Notes under the pieces: model-generated
Told to the model about the DNA's origin: nothing
What the model saw: only the letters and a program-made list of their open reading frames with translations
Database searches by the model: none
Program-made: the position numbers and the translations under genes
Shown here: one piece after another, positions 40,287 through 49,280 of the stretch
Layout of the letters: each line of letters begins with the position of its first letter
How positions within the stretch are numbered: position 1 is the first letter of the stretch
Assembly (NCBI RefSeq): GCF_036688685.1
Contig: NZ_JAQQPS010000018.1
Coordinates: 1 to 64,000 of the forward strand
Reading direction: 5' to 3'
Origin: JALYUM01 sp036688685
GTDB lineage: Bacteria; Pseudomonadota; Gammaproteobacteria; Burkholderiales; Burkholderiaceae_D
Length of the DNA: 64,000 nt

Positions 40287-42664
40287 CAGATATCGGCCTT
40301 CAAGGTGATAAAGCCCATGCGTGGCGGGATCGGGTAGACGGCGTAGTTGAGGGCGGCGGCGCCCACCACCGGCTGCAGGACGCCCTGGCGGTTGGCCAGG
40401 TTGGTCACGTTCACGTTCCAGGTCAGGTTCTTCACGTAGCTCGACGCGAACGGCACTTTGCCCGAAACGTTCAGCCCGAACAGGACGTAGCCGGCCACCG
40501 ACTGGTCGTTGGTGTAAGTGGCAAAGCGCTTGCCAACGTAATCGCCCGTCACCTGCATTTCGACGTCGCCCATATTCAGGGTAGCGGCAAATTTGTTCAT
40601 CCACTCCGGTGTGTTCGGCACCACCTTGCCGGCGGTCAGCACCGGCGTCTTCGTCGTCCCCGTCACGGTATCGTAGTTGTCCTGGTACTCGGACCGATTG
40701 TACGACAGCGCATTGTAGAACGAGAAGTTGGGGCCGAAGCGGAACGTGCCCGCCAGATCGACGCCGTTGGTTTTCACACTGCCGACGTTGGCCAGGATGG
40801 TGGTGCCGCCGGCGAACGAGGTGATGATCGTGTTCGTGCTGATGGCCAGCTGGCGGTTGCTGAAGTCGACGTGGTACAGCCCTGCCTGGCCTTCGAAAGC
40901 GGTCAACGGGCCCAGGTTCAGCGTGCGCTTGTCGCGCAGGCCTGCCTCGTAGGTGATCGACGTTTCCGGCTTGGCGGTATTCTTGAACAGGTCGAATGCA
41001 GCCTGGCTGCCCAGGCTCCATGGCGAATTGCCGCCACCGCCGTAGGTGACGAACTGGCGCATGTTTTGCTGGACGTTGGCAAACACCTGGTCGGTCGTGC
41101 TCATGTCCCAGCGCAGGCCGAGCTGTGGCAGGAACCATTTTTTGGTGTCGATTTCACCTACCGGCAAGGCCAGCGAGCCGCCCGTCAGCGTCGCTGCCAG
41201 TTGCTGCACCGGGAACTGGCCGTCGGCATATTGCAGGCTCGATTTGAAGCCGGCCTGCAGCGCCAGGTCAGGGCGCAGCTTCCACTCGTCCTGCAGGTGC
41301 AGTTGCACCACCTTGTTGTCGATGAAGCTGCCGTACTGCGTGATCAGGGGATTGGTCGGGCGCTCGTACGGCGTACCCGGATTGTTCACGTCCAGCGCGT
41401 ACCAGCGGCGATAGGCGCTGGAGCGATTGTGCTCGAACCAGATGCCGCCTTCGACCTGGTGGTCGCCCGCATCCCAGCGCAGCTTGGAAATCCAGCCGTT
41501 GCGATTGATCTTGTATTCGGTCGTGCGGGTTGCGTAGCCCGAATTGCCGAACACTGGCTTCTTGTCAGCTACCCCCGGAAAGTACGCGCTGAACAATGCA
41601 GGCAGGCCAGCCTGGTTGATCGGACCAGCCACGACGCCGGCGCCATCGTTGTGGTGGTAGTAGGCCTGGTTGCTCCAGGTGAGGGCGTCGGACAGGAACG
41701 CTTCGTACTTCACGTAGGCCAGCTTGTCGGTACGCTGCGCGTCGCTGTAGTAGTTCTGGAAGTTCGTGCCGACGCCGATTGGTGGCGCACCTTTGCTGTC
41801 GAGGTAGGCCAGGGCGGCCTTGAAATCGGGATACAGGAAGGGACGCGTGTACGGCGACACCGGGATGCCGGGGCCGTAGCCGGTGCTGTCCTCGTTCGGT
41901 TCGGTCTTGTCGGACCAGTTGGCGTACATCGTCAACTTGCCGGCGTCGCTCGCGTGGACGAATTTGAGGTTGGCCTGGTCATTGCTCTGGCGGCCGTTGA
42001 AATCCCAGGCCTTCGCTTCGTGGTGCAGCATCGAGAAAAACAGGCCGTTGTTATCGCCAAAGGTGCCGGTATCGAAGCGCAGGAAGGTGCGGGTGGCGCT
42101 GTGGCTGCCCATCGTTTGCTGCAGGTTGACGTTGCGCTCTTTGGCCGGGTCGCGCGAATAGGTTTCGATGGCGCCGCCCAGGTTGGAGGTGGAGGCGGTA
42201 CCGAGGTCGCCGGCGCCGGTCGCCAGCACCACGCGGCTCACGTTTTCGCTGGTGAGCGCACGCTGCGGCGCCAGGCCGTTGTAGTTGCCGTATTGCTGGT
42301 CGCCGAGCGGCACGCCATCCATCGTGTAGCCCAGTTGCTGGCCGTTGAAGCCGTGCACGAACAGCGACAGGTTTTGTTCGTTATTGCCCCAAGGGTCGGC
42401 CGTCTGAAAACTCACACCCGGCAGGGCCGCGATGGCTTTCAAAGGGTTCACGCCCGGGATCACTTTCTGGATCTCGGCGCCGCCCAGCGACATCGATGAA
42501 CGGGTCTTGGTCGATGTGACTTGTACGGTGACCAGTTCGGGCACGTCGGCGTTCGCAACATCGACCTCCGGTTCGGCGGCGATTGCGGATGGTCCGCTGC
42601 ACAAGGCGGCAACGGCGAGGGCGATCAAGGTCAGCGAGGGGGCAAAGCGGGTCGAGTTGGTCAT
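40286..42664 (-). CDS. TonB-dependent outer-membrane receptor
   Basis: 792 residues. Signal peptide about 1-29, then a plug domain (about 45-170) with IQKVIPGVNPLKAIAALPGVSFQT and YTMDGVPLGDQQYGNYNGL, and a 22-strand barrel ending in a Phe-rich-type last strand (PPRMGFITLKADI). ELVTVQVT near residue 44 may be the TonB box. Substrate is suggested by its neighbour: translational coupling with an exported glycerophosphodiester phosphodiesterase points to phosphodiester or phosphate-ester uptake. Start at 42664 chosen for its signal peptide. Confidence 0.9.
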   Translation of the reverse strand: MTNSTRFAPSLTLIALAVAALCSGPSAIAAEPEVDVANADVPELVTVQVTSTKTRSSMSLGGAEIQKVIPGVNPLKAIAALPGVSFQTADPWGNNEQNLSLFVHGFNGQQLGYTMDGVPLGDQQYGNYNGLAPQRALTSENVSRVVLATGAGDLGTASTSNLGGAIETYSRDPAKERNVNLQQTMGSHSATRTFLRFDTGTFGDNNGLFFSMLHHEAKAWDFNGRQSNDQANLKFVHASDAGKLTMYANWSDKTEPNEDSTGYGPGIPVSPYTRPFLYPDFKAALAYLDSKGAPPIGVGTNFQNYYSDAQRTDKLAYVKYEAFLSDALTWSNQAYYHHNDGAGVVAGPINQAGLPALFSAYFPGVADKKPVFGNSGYATRTTEYKINRNGWISKLRWDAGDHQVEGGIWFEHNRSSAYRRWYALDVNNPGTPYERPTNPLITQYGSFIDNKVVQLHLQDEWKLRPDLALQAGFKSSLQYADGQFPVQQLAATLTGGSLALPVGEIDTKKWFLPQLGLRWDMSTTDQVFANVQQNMRQFVTYGGGGNSPWSLGSQAAFDLFKNTAKPETSITYEAGLRDKRTLNLGPLTAFEGQAGLYHVDFSNRQLAISTNTIITSFAGGTTILANVGSVKTNGVDLAGTFRFGPNFSFYNALSYNRSEYQDNYDTVTGTTKTPVLTAGKVVPNTPEWMNKFAATLNMGDVEMQVTGDYVGKRFATYTNDQSVAGYVLFGLNVSGKVPFASSYVKNLTWNVNVTNLANRQGVLQPVVGAAALNYAVYPIPPRMGFITLKADI

Positions 42665-42777
42665 GACTATCTGCGTGAGTGAGGATGCAGCGCAGACTAG
42701 CGGGGAGATATGACGGGGTGATGACGAATGAATAACGACAGGAGGCAGGTTGGCCGTTGCGGCCAACCTTGTGAGGC

Positions 42778-43863
42778 TTACGGCAGCAGCGGTTTCTTCG
42801 CCGTGCGCTTGCCCTTGATCTCGTCTTCGGCCTTGTCGATGGCGGCCACGCGCGCGGCAGTGGCCGGGTGGTTCGCCACGTAGCCATTCAGGACCGTCGG
42901 CGGATAGGTGCCGTGCAGGCGCTTCCAGAAAGTGGCGGCGTCGGCGACTTCGTAGCCGGCGCGCACCAGCAGGTACAGCGCGAGGCGGTCGGCGGCGACG
43001 TCGAGTTCTGCCGGCATGGCCTTGATACCGCCACTGCCGATCAACATCGACGTATCCGGCCGCACGCTGACCAGGCTGTCGATGATGCTGCCAATGGTGC
43101 CCGCATTGCGCTGCATGGCCGCGTGGCCGAGCATATTGTGGGCCATCGTTTTGGCCACGATGTAGGCCAGTTCCTGGTCGTTGCGCGTGAACGCGATCAG
43201 CCCGCGCGTGACCATGATGCGGCTGCCGTCCGCATAGGCGTTGATGCTGTCGGCATTGCCCAATTCGATGGCAAACGCGCAGGCGCGCGTGACGGGCACG
43301 TTCAGGTCGCGCAGGTCGCCATTACGGTCGATTGACAGGGGCAGGGACGACTTGGACGCGATGATCGGGCCGAACACGGCGCCGGCCGAGGCGAGTGCAT
43401 TCTGGCCGGTCGGCAGGGTCTTGCCGGCGGCCGCCACCAGGCCGTCGCCCACGCGCAGACCGGCCTTCGCCGCACCGCTGCCGGCCAGCACGCCCGTCAC
43501 CTGCAGGCGTTCACCCATGCCGAAGGCTTCGTGGGCTGCGTCGTTGAATTCGCCGGGATACGAGTAGCGGTTCTTGGCGGTGAAGCCGAGCAGGTTGCGG
43601 GCCTGGCTCTTGCACAATTCGGCATTGTTGATCAGGAGCGGCGCGGCGACCCGGTACAGGCGGTCCTGCAGCGCCGCCATCTTCGTGAGCAGTTGCGCAT
43701 TGGCGGCCATTTCGGGCGTGAGGCTTGCTGCGGCATCACGCGGTTTGCCTTGCACGATGGGCACGGTGACGTTGTCGGCGGGCTGGATGGCCGGGGTCTG
43801 GCACGCCGCCAGCACGGCGGCGGCGCAGACGCCGAGCGCGAGGCGCAGGGAAGGCAAATGCAT
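42778..43863 (-). CDS. M48-like lipoprotein with PDZ domain and degenerate zinc motif
   Basis: 361-residue predicted lipoprotein (lipobox L-A-A-C21). A PDZ-like segment lies at about 120-170 (VTGVLAGSGAAKAGLRVGD). The M48 peptidase region follows, but the HExxH motif reads H242-N-M-L-G-H247: both His ligands are kept while the catalytic Glu is Asn. The third-ligand helix (AELDVAADRLALYLLVRAGYE, E286) is intact. Probably zinc-binding but not proteolytic. GAGG 9 nt before ATG 43863 supports the start. Lies 17 nt downstream of dut. Confidence 0.8.
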   Translation of the reverse strand: MHLPSLRLALGVCAAAVLAACQTPAIQPADNVTVPIVQGKPRDAAASLTPEMAANAQLLTKMAALQDRLYRVAAPLLINNAELCKSQARNLLGFTAKNRYSYPGEFNDAAHEAFGMGERLQVTGVLAGSGAAKAGLRVGDGLVAAAGKTLPTGQNALASAGAVFGPIIASKSSLPLSIDRNGDLRDLNVPVTRACAFAIELGNADSINAYADGSRIMVTRGLIAFTRNDQELAYIVAKTMAHNMLGHAAMQRNAGTIGSIIDSLVSVRPDTSMLIGSGGIKAMPAELDVAADRLALYLLVRAGYEVADAATFWKRLHGTYPPTVLNGYVANHPATAARVAAIDKAEDEIKGKRTAKKPLLP

Positions 43864-43880
43864 GATGGTTGTCCTCATTA

Positions 43881-44330
43881 TTATTGTTGGCCGGTGCTGC
43901 CGAAACCGCCGGCCCCCCGGTCACTGGCGTCGAATGCGTCGACGATATTGAATGCGACCTGCATCACCGGCACGATGACCAGCTGCGCGAGGCGCTCGAG
44001 CGGTTGCAAGGTAAACGCGCTCTGGCTGCGGTTCCAGGTAGAGATCATCAACTGTCCCTGATAGTCGGAGTCGATCAAGCCTACCAGATTCCCCAGGACG
44101 ATGCCGTTCTTGTGGCCCATGCCGCTGCGCGGCAGGATCATGGCGCAGTAGCCCGGATCGGCCACGTGGATGGCCAGGCCGGTGGGAATGAGCACGGTGG
44201 CGCCGGCTTCAATGGTGATCGGTTCGTCGATGCAGGCGCGCAGGTCGAGGCCCGCGCTGCCTGGGGTTGCGTAGGACGGGAGCAGGGCGCGCATGCGCTC
44301 GTCCATGATTTTGATGTCGATTGTTTTCAC
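43881..44330 (-). CDS. dut: dUTP diphosphatase
   Basis: 149 residues, trimeric dUTPase. Motifs I-V: AGLDLRAC, PRSGMGHKNGI (PRSG), GLIDSDYQGQL (catalytic Asp), RLAQLVIVPV, and C-terminal DRGAGGFGSTG. Removes dUTP and supplies dUMP. Downstream of coaBC on the minus strand but separated by a palindromic repeat. Confidence 0.97.
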   Translation of the reverse strand: MKTIDIKIMDERMRALLPSYATPGSAGLDLRACIDEPITIEAGATVLIPTGLAIHVADPGYCAMILPRSGMGHKNGIVLGNLVGLIDSDYQGQLMISTWNRSQSAFTLQPLERLAQLVIVPVMQVAFNIVDAFDASDRGAGGFGSTGQQ

Positions 44331-44356
44331 TATTTTATATACCGTTTATTTGGTTA

Positions 44357-44393
44357 TTGCCAGCGCGCGTGTAATTTGCCAGCGCGCGTGTAA
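44357..44393. repeat. Tandem duplication of an 18 bp unit
   Basis: TTGCCAGCGCGCGTGTAA occurs at 44357-44374 and again at 44376-44393, perfect copies with a 19 bp period, next to the palindromic element. Confidence 0.85.
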
Positions 44394-44395
44394 AC

Positions 44396-44484
44396 GTCAT
44401 ACCGGCGAAAGCCGGTACCCATACTGAATATGCTTGGGCTGAATTTTCACGTTCAGCATGGGCCCCGGCGTGCGCCGGGGTGAC
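44396..44484. repeat. REP/BIME-like paired palindromes
   Basis: GTCATACCGGC-gaaa-GCCGGT on the left and CCCCGGCG-tg-CGCCGGGGTGAC on the right, with CCCATACTGAA / TTCAGCATGGG inverted between them (one mismatch). The whole 89 bp is an imperfect inverted repeat between coaBC and dut. Confidence 0.7.
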
Positions 44485-44503
44485 GGTGGGGGGCGTGTCG
44501 CGG

Positions 44504-45724
44504 TTAAGTCAGCAGCGAGCGCCGCTCCAGTCGTTTCGCAATCTCGGAAACGATCTGCCGCGCCAGCACCAGCTTGGGCGCAGTCGGCAGCACCGTGTGG
44601 CCATCCTCGTCGAACAGGATAACCGTGTTTTCATCCTGCCCAAACGCCTGCGGTCCGATATTCCCGACCAGCAGCGGCACGTTTTTGCGTGCGCGTTTCA
44701 CGGCGCCATATTCGATCAGGTTCTCCGATTCGGCCGCAAATCCGACGCAATACGGCCAGCCGGACACCGAGCCGGTGGCGGCGACAGCGGCCAGAATGTC
44801 GATGTTCTGTTCGAACACCAGCTGCGGCGGCGCCCCGCCTGCTTCCTTCTTGACCTTCTGCGCGCTGGCATTGACCACGCGCCAGTCTGCCACGGCCGCC
44901 ACCCCGATGAAGATGTGCTGGTCTTCGATACCGGCCATGACGGCGTCGTGCATCTGCTGGGCGCTTTGTACATCGATGCGGCGCACCCCGTGCGGCGTGG
45001 GCAGCGTGGTCGGGCCGGATACCAGCACCACGTCGGCGCCGGCCTCGCGCGCGGCGCGCGCAAGTGCATAGCCCATCTTGCCGGAGGAAAGGTTGGTGAT
45101 GCCGCGCACCGGATCGATCGCCTCAAAAGTGGGGCCGGCCGTGATCATCACGCGCCGGCCGGCCAGCACCTTGGCCTGGAACGACGCCACCAGTTCATCG
45201 AGAATCTCGTCTGGCTCGAGCATGCGGCCCAGACCCACCTCACCGCACGCCTGCGCGCCGGCACCGGGCCCGAAGATGCGGATGCCGTCGGCGCGCAGCT
45301 GCGCCACGTTGCGCCGCGTGGCCGCGTTGTCCCACATCTCCACGTTCATGGCCGGGGCCACGTGCAGTGGCACGCCGCGTGGGCGCGCCACGCACAGCGT
45401 CGAGAGCAAATCGTCGCAGGCACCGTGCGCCAGTTTGCGGATGAAATCCGCCGAACACGGCGCGATCAGGATCGCATCGGCGCCACGTGTCAGGTCGATG
45501 TGCGCCATGTTGTTGGCAATGCGCGCATCCCACTGGTCGATGTGCACCGGATGCCCGGACAGCGCCTGCATGGTGACCGCGCCGATGAAATGCGTGGCCG
45601 CCTCGGTCATCACGACCTGCACCTCGGCGCCCTGTTTCACCAGTGCGCGGCACAGCTCCGCCGCCTTGTAGCAGGCCACGCCACCGGTCAGGCCGAGCAC
45701 GATTTTTTTACCTGGCAGGTCCAT
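44504..45724 (-). CDS. coaBC: Bifunctional phosphopantothenoylcysteine decarboxylase / phosphopantothenate--cysteine ligase
   Basis: 406 residues. CoaC half (about 1-185): FMN site GLTGGVACYKAAEL, catalytic His in DLTRGADAILIAPCSADF region, APAMNVEMW and AC-x-GE-type loop ACGEVGLGRM. CoaB half (190-406): MITAGPTFEAIDPVRGITNLSSGKMGYALA and CTP-binding FAAESENLI. Makes 4'-phosphopantetheine for coenzyme A. Confidence 0.96.
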   Translation of the reverse strand: MDLPGKKIVLGLTGGVACYKAAELCRALVKQGAEVQVVMTEAATHFIGAVTMQALSGHPVHIDQWDARIANNMAHIDLTRGADAILIAPCSADFIRKLAHGACDDLLSTLCVARPRGVPLHVAPAMNVEMWDNAATRRNVAQLRADGIRIFGPGAGAQACGEVGLGRMLEPDEILDELVASFQAKVLAGRRVMITAGPTFEAIDPVRGITNLSSGKMGYALARAAREAGADVVLVSGPTTLPTPHGVRRIDVQSAQQMHDAVMAGIEDQHIFIGVAAVADWRVVNASAQKVKKEAGGAPPQLVFEQNIDILAAVAATGSVSGWPYCVGFAAESENLIEYGAVKRARKNVPLLVGNIGPQAFGQDENTVILFDEDGHTVLPTAPKLVLARQIVSEIAKRLERRSLLT

Positions 45725-45739
45725 GCGCAGCTCCTCGTA

Positions 45740-46261
45740 TCAGTTCTTGTTCACGCGCCGCAGCTCATCGAAGATGAACAGGACGGCGCCCACGGTGATC
45801 GCGCTGTCGGCGATGTTAAAAGCCGGGAAGTGGCCCCAGCCGGCAAGGTGGAAATCGAGGAAGTCGATCACGTGGCCATACAGGACGCGGTCGATGACGT
45901 TGCCGATCGCGCCGCCCATGATCAATGCGAGCGCCCAGCAAAACATGCGCTGGCCGGCGTGGCGGCGCAACAGATACGCCATGAAGCCGACCGCAACAAC
46001 GCCGATGCCGGTGAAGAAATAACGCTGCCAGCCGCCCTGGTCGCTCAGGAAGCTGAACGCGGCGCCCGGGTTGTAGGCCAGGACCAGGTTGAAGAAACTG
46101 GTGATCGGGCGTGAATCGCCCAGCTGAAACGTCTTCGTGATCGCAATTTTCGTCACCTGGTCGAGCAGGATCACGATGGCGGCGATGCCCAGCCATGGCA
46201 GCATGCTGCCGCTATTTTTCGAGGTGGTCGAGAATATTTGTTTTTTTTTGGTGGCCATCAT
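45740..46261 (-). CDS. lspA: Lipoprotein signal peptidase (signal peptidase II)
   Basis: 173 residues (172 from the second ATG at 46258). Four membrane helices; conserved LDQVTK near residue 36, NPGAAFSFL, GGAIGNVIDRVLYGHVIDF with the first catalytic Asp, and FNIADSAI with the second. Cuts the signal peptide of diacylated prolipoproteins. Sits between ileS and coaBC, the usual ileS-lspA order. Confidence 0.96.
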   Translation of the reverse strand: MMATKKKQIFSTTSKNSGSMLPWLGIAAIVILLDQVTKIAITKTFQLGDSRPITSFFNLVLAYNPGAAFSFLSDQGGWQRYFFTGIGVVAVGFMAYLLRRHAGQRMFCWALALIMGGAIGNVIDRVLYGHVIDFLDFHLAGWGHFPAFNIADSAITVGAVLFIFDELRRVNKN

Positions 46262-46330
46262 GTGGTCAGGTGAGGTGGAGGGGCCGCCACGGCGCTGTCA
46301 AGGCGCGGTGGCGGCAGCGTGCAACGAGTC

Positions 46331-49210
46331 TTACGCGAAGCGCCGCACTTCGCCGGCGCCGAACAGATTGCTGTAGCAGCGTGCGCACAGGCCCGGATGG
46401 TCGGCATGGCTGCCGGTGTCCGCGCGGTAGTGCCAGCAGCGCTCGCATTTCGCTTCCGTTGACGCATGCACGGCCACCGTCTCATCGGCTTCGTTCGCCA
46501 CTTCGACGGTGTTTGCCTGCGACGTGATGAAGACGAATTTCAGGTCGTCGTCCAGGCTGGCCAGCAGCTTGAACTTCCCTGGCGCGGCCTGGATCGTCAC
46601 TTCCGCCTGCAAGGACGAGCCGATCGCGCCCGAGGTACGCAGTTCTTCGAGCTGCTTGGTGACGTCCGCACGCACGGCGCGCAGCTGCGTGTATTTTTCC
46701 ACCAGTGCGTCGGCTTCAGGAACCACCGGCAACGTCCACCAGGTTTGCGTAAAGATGGTTTCATCGCTGGCTGCAAACGCATCGGCGCCAGCAAACACGG
46801 CCCACGCTTCTTCCGATGTGAACGATAGCGTCGGCGCCATGACGCGCAGCAGGCTGTGCGCGATGTGCCACAGCGCGGTCTGGGCCGAGCGACGGGCGTG
46901 CGAGCCCGGGGCGGTGGTGTACAGGCGATCCTTGAGGATGTCCAGGTAAAAGCCACCCAGGTCTTCCGAGCAGTAGTTGGTCAGGCGTGCGATCACCGGG
47001 TGGAACTCGTAGCGCTCGTAGTGCGCCAGGATGTCCGATTGCAGCTGCGCCATCGCAGCGACGGCGTACTGGTCGATTTCGAGCATCTCGGCCACCGGCA
47101 CCGCGTGCGCGGCGTGGTCGAAGTCCGAGGTGTTCGCCAGCAGGAAGCGCAGGGTGTTGCGGATGCGGCGGTACGACTCGGTGACGCGCTTGAGGATTTC
47201 GTCCGAGATCGACAGCTCGCCCGTGTAGTCGGTCGAGGCGACCCACAGGCGCAGGATGTCGGCGCCGAGCGTGTCGGAGATTTTTTGCGGCGCCATGGTG
47301 TTACCCAGCGACTTGGACATCTTCTTGCCTTCGGCGTCGACCGTGAAGCCGTGCGTCAGCAGGGCTTTGTAGGGCGGCACGCCATTCAACATCGACGACG
47401 TCAACAGGGACGAGTGGAACCAGCCGCGGTGCTGGTCCGAGCCTTCCAGGTACAGGTCGGCCGGGAAGGCCAGCTGGTTCTTGTGGGAGCCGCGCAGCAC
47501 CGTCTGGTGCGTGCAGCCGGAGTCGAACCAGACGTCGAGCGTGTCGCGGTTCTTTTCGTACTGGGCTGCTTCGTCGCCGAGGAGGTCGTTCAGGTCGAGC
47601 GCGTGCCAGGCATCGATGCCGCCTTGTTCGATCAGCTTGGCGACCTGCTCCAGCAATTCTGGCGTGCGCGGATGCAGCTCGCCCGTTTCCTTGTTGAGCA
47701 CGAAGGCCATCGGCACGCCCCATTGGCGCTGGCGCGACAGCGTCCAGTCGGGACGGTTCTCGATCATGCCGTGCAGGCGCGCCTGGCCCCAATCAGGGAA
47801 GAAACTGGTTTGCTCGATGCCTGCCAGCGCCGTTTCGCGCAAGGTCGGGCCGCCGTCTTTTGGCGTGACATCCATGCCGGCGAACCACTGGCTGGTGGCG
47901 CGGTAGATGATCGGCGTTTTATGGCGCCAGCAATGCATGTAGCTGTGGTCGAACATCTTGACTTCAAACAGCGCGCCGGCAGCGGTCAGCGCCGTGCAGA
48001 TCGGCTTCGACGCTTCCCAGATCGTCATGCCGCCAAACAGCGGCAGCGTCGGCACGAAGCGGCCATCGCCCATCACGGGTTTCAGGATATCGTCGTCCTT
48101 CATGCCGTGCGCCTTGCACGAGATGAAGTCGTCCTGGCCGTAGGCTGGCGCGGAGTGGACCACGCCGGTACCGCTCTCGGTGGTGACGTAGTCGGCCAGG
48201 TAGAGTGGGGACAAGCGGTCGTAGAACGCGTCGGTGGCGTGCAGCGGATGGTGGAAGGCGATGCCGGCCAGCTGTTCGCCGGTGGTCGTCGCGATGACTA
48301 CACCTTCGAGCTTGTAGCGCGTCAGGCACGATTCCACCAGGTCGGCAGCCAGGATCAGCAGCAGCGGCTTGTCCTCGCGCGTGGTCTGCACCAGCGCATA
48401 GGTCACTTCCGGGTTGACGTTCAGTGCCTGGTTGGACGGGATGGTCCATGGGGTTGTGGTCCAGATGACGATGAAGCCATCGCCCGCAGGCAGGGCCGGC
48501 AGGCCGAAAGCGGTCGCCAGTTTTTCAGGTTCGGCAAACGGGAATCCGACGTCGATGGCGGGGTCGCGCTTGTCCTGGTATTCGACTTCTGCTTCAGCCA
48601 GGGCCGAGCCGCAATCGAAGCACCAGTTCACTGGTTTCAGGCCGCGGTACACATAGCCCTTTTCCAGCAGGGTGCCCAGCGCGCGCAGTTCATCGGCTTC
48701 GTTCCCGAAGGCCATCGTCATGTAGGGGTTGTCCCATTCGCCCAGCACGCCCAGGCGGATGAAGCCGGCGCGCTGCTTGTCGATCTGTTCGAGCGCATAG
48801 GCGCGCGCCTTGGTCAATACTTCGGCGGTCGGCAGGTTCTTGCCATACAGTTTTTCGATCTGGATTTCGATCGGCATGCCGTGGCAATCCCAGCCCGGCA
48901 CGTAGGGCGCATCGAAGCCCGCCAGGGTGCGCGCCTTGACGACCATGTCCTTCAAAATCTTGTTGACGGCGTGACCCAGGTGGATGTCGCCGTTCGCGTA
49001 CGGCGGGCCGTCGTGCAGGATGAATTTCGGCGCGCCGGCACGCGCTTTACGGACGCGCTCATACAGCTTCTTGTCTTGCCATTGCTTGACCCAGCCCGGT
49101 TCGCGCTTGGCGAGGTCGCCGCGCATCGGGAACGGGGTATCGGTCATGTTGACCGGGTATTTGGATTCAGGCTTCTTGCCCGCTTTCGGGGCTGGTTTGG
49201 TATCGGACAT
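46331..49210 (-). CDS. ileS: Isoleucine--tRNA ligase
   Basis: 959 residues, full length. Class I motifs: HLGH (77-80 in YANGDIHLGH) and KMSKS in GKKMSKSLGNT; CP1 editing domain with YGQDDFISC region; C-terminal zinc site CERCWHYRADTG and LCARCYSN. Start 49210 (MSDTKPAPKAGKKPE) gives the usual N-terminus. Lies 70 nt downstream of ribF. Confidence 0.98.
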   Translation of the reverse strand: MSDTKPAPKAGKKPESKYPVNMTDTPFPMRGDLAKREPGWVKQWQDKKLYERVRKARAGAPKFILHDGPPYANGDIHLGHAVNKILKDMVVKARTLAGFDAPYVPGWDCHGMPIEIQIEKLYGKNLPTAEVLTKARAYALEQIDKQRAGFIRLGVLGEWDNPYMTMAFGNEADELRALGTLLEKGYVYRGLKPVNWCFDCGSALAEAEVEYQDKRDPAIDVGFPFAEPEKLATAFGLPALPAGDGFIVIWTTTPWTIPSNQALNVNPEVTYALVQTTREDKPLLLILAADLVESCLTRYKLEGVVIATTTGEQLAGIAFHHPLHATDAFYDRLSPLYLADYVTTESGTGVVHSAPAYGQDDFISCKAHGMKDDDILKPVMGDGRFVPTLPLFGGMTIWEASKPICTALTAAGALFEVKMFDHSYMHCWRHKTPIIYRATSQWFAGMDVTPKDGGPTLRETALAGIEQTSFFPDWGQARLHGMIENRPDWTLSRQRQWGVPMAFVLNKETGELHPRTPELLEQVAKLIEQGGIDAWHALDLNDLLGDEAAQYEKNRDTLDVWFDSGCTHQTVLRGSHKNQLAFPADLYLEGSDQHRGWFHSSLLTSSMLNGVPPYKALLTHGFTVDAEGKKMSKSLGNTMAPQKISDTLGADILRLWVASTDYTGELSISDEILKRVTESYRRIRNTLRFLLANTSDFDHAAHAVPVAEMLEIDQYAVAAMAQLQSDILAHYERYEFHPVIARLTNYCSEDLGGFYLDILKDRLYTTAPGSHARRSAQTALWHIAHSLLRVMAPTLSFTSEEAWAVFAGADAFAASDETIFTQTWWTLPVVPEADALVEKYTQLRAVRADVTKQLEELRTSGAIGSSLQAEVTIQAAPGKFKLLASLDDDLKFVFITSQANTVEVANEADETVAVHASTEAKCERCWHYRADTGSHADHPGLCARCYSNLFGAGEVRRFA

Positions 49211-49280
49211 GGGCTCTTTTATAAGGGGTCTTGCTGGTATGCGGAGTGGCCGTTGAGGCCGCGATGGATGCGGAACAGCG

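Noticed and set aside
40205..42499. 764-codon plus-strand frame opposite the TonB-dependent receptor
   Set aside because: Antisense shadow; the receptor on the other strand has signal peptide, plug and barrel.
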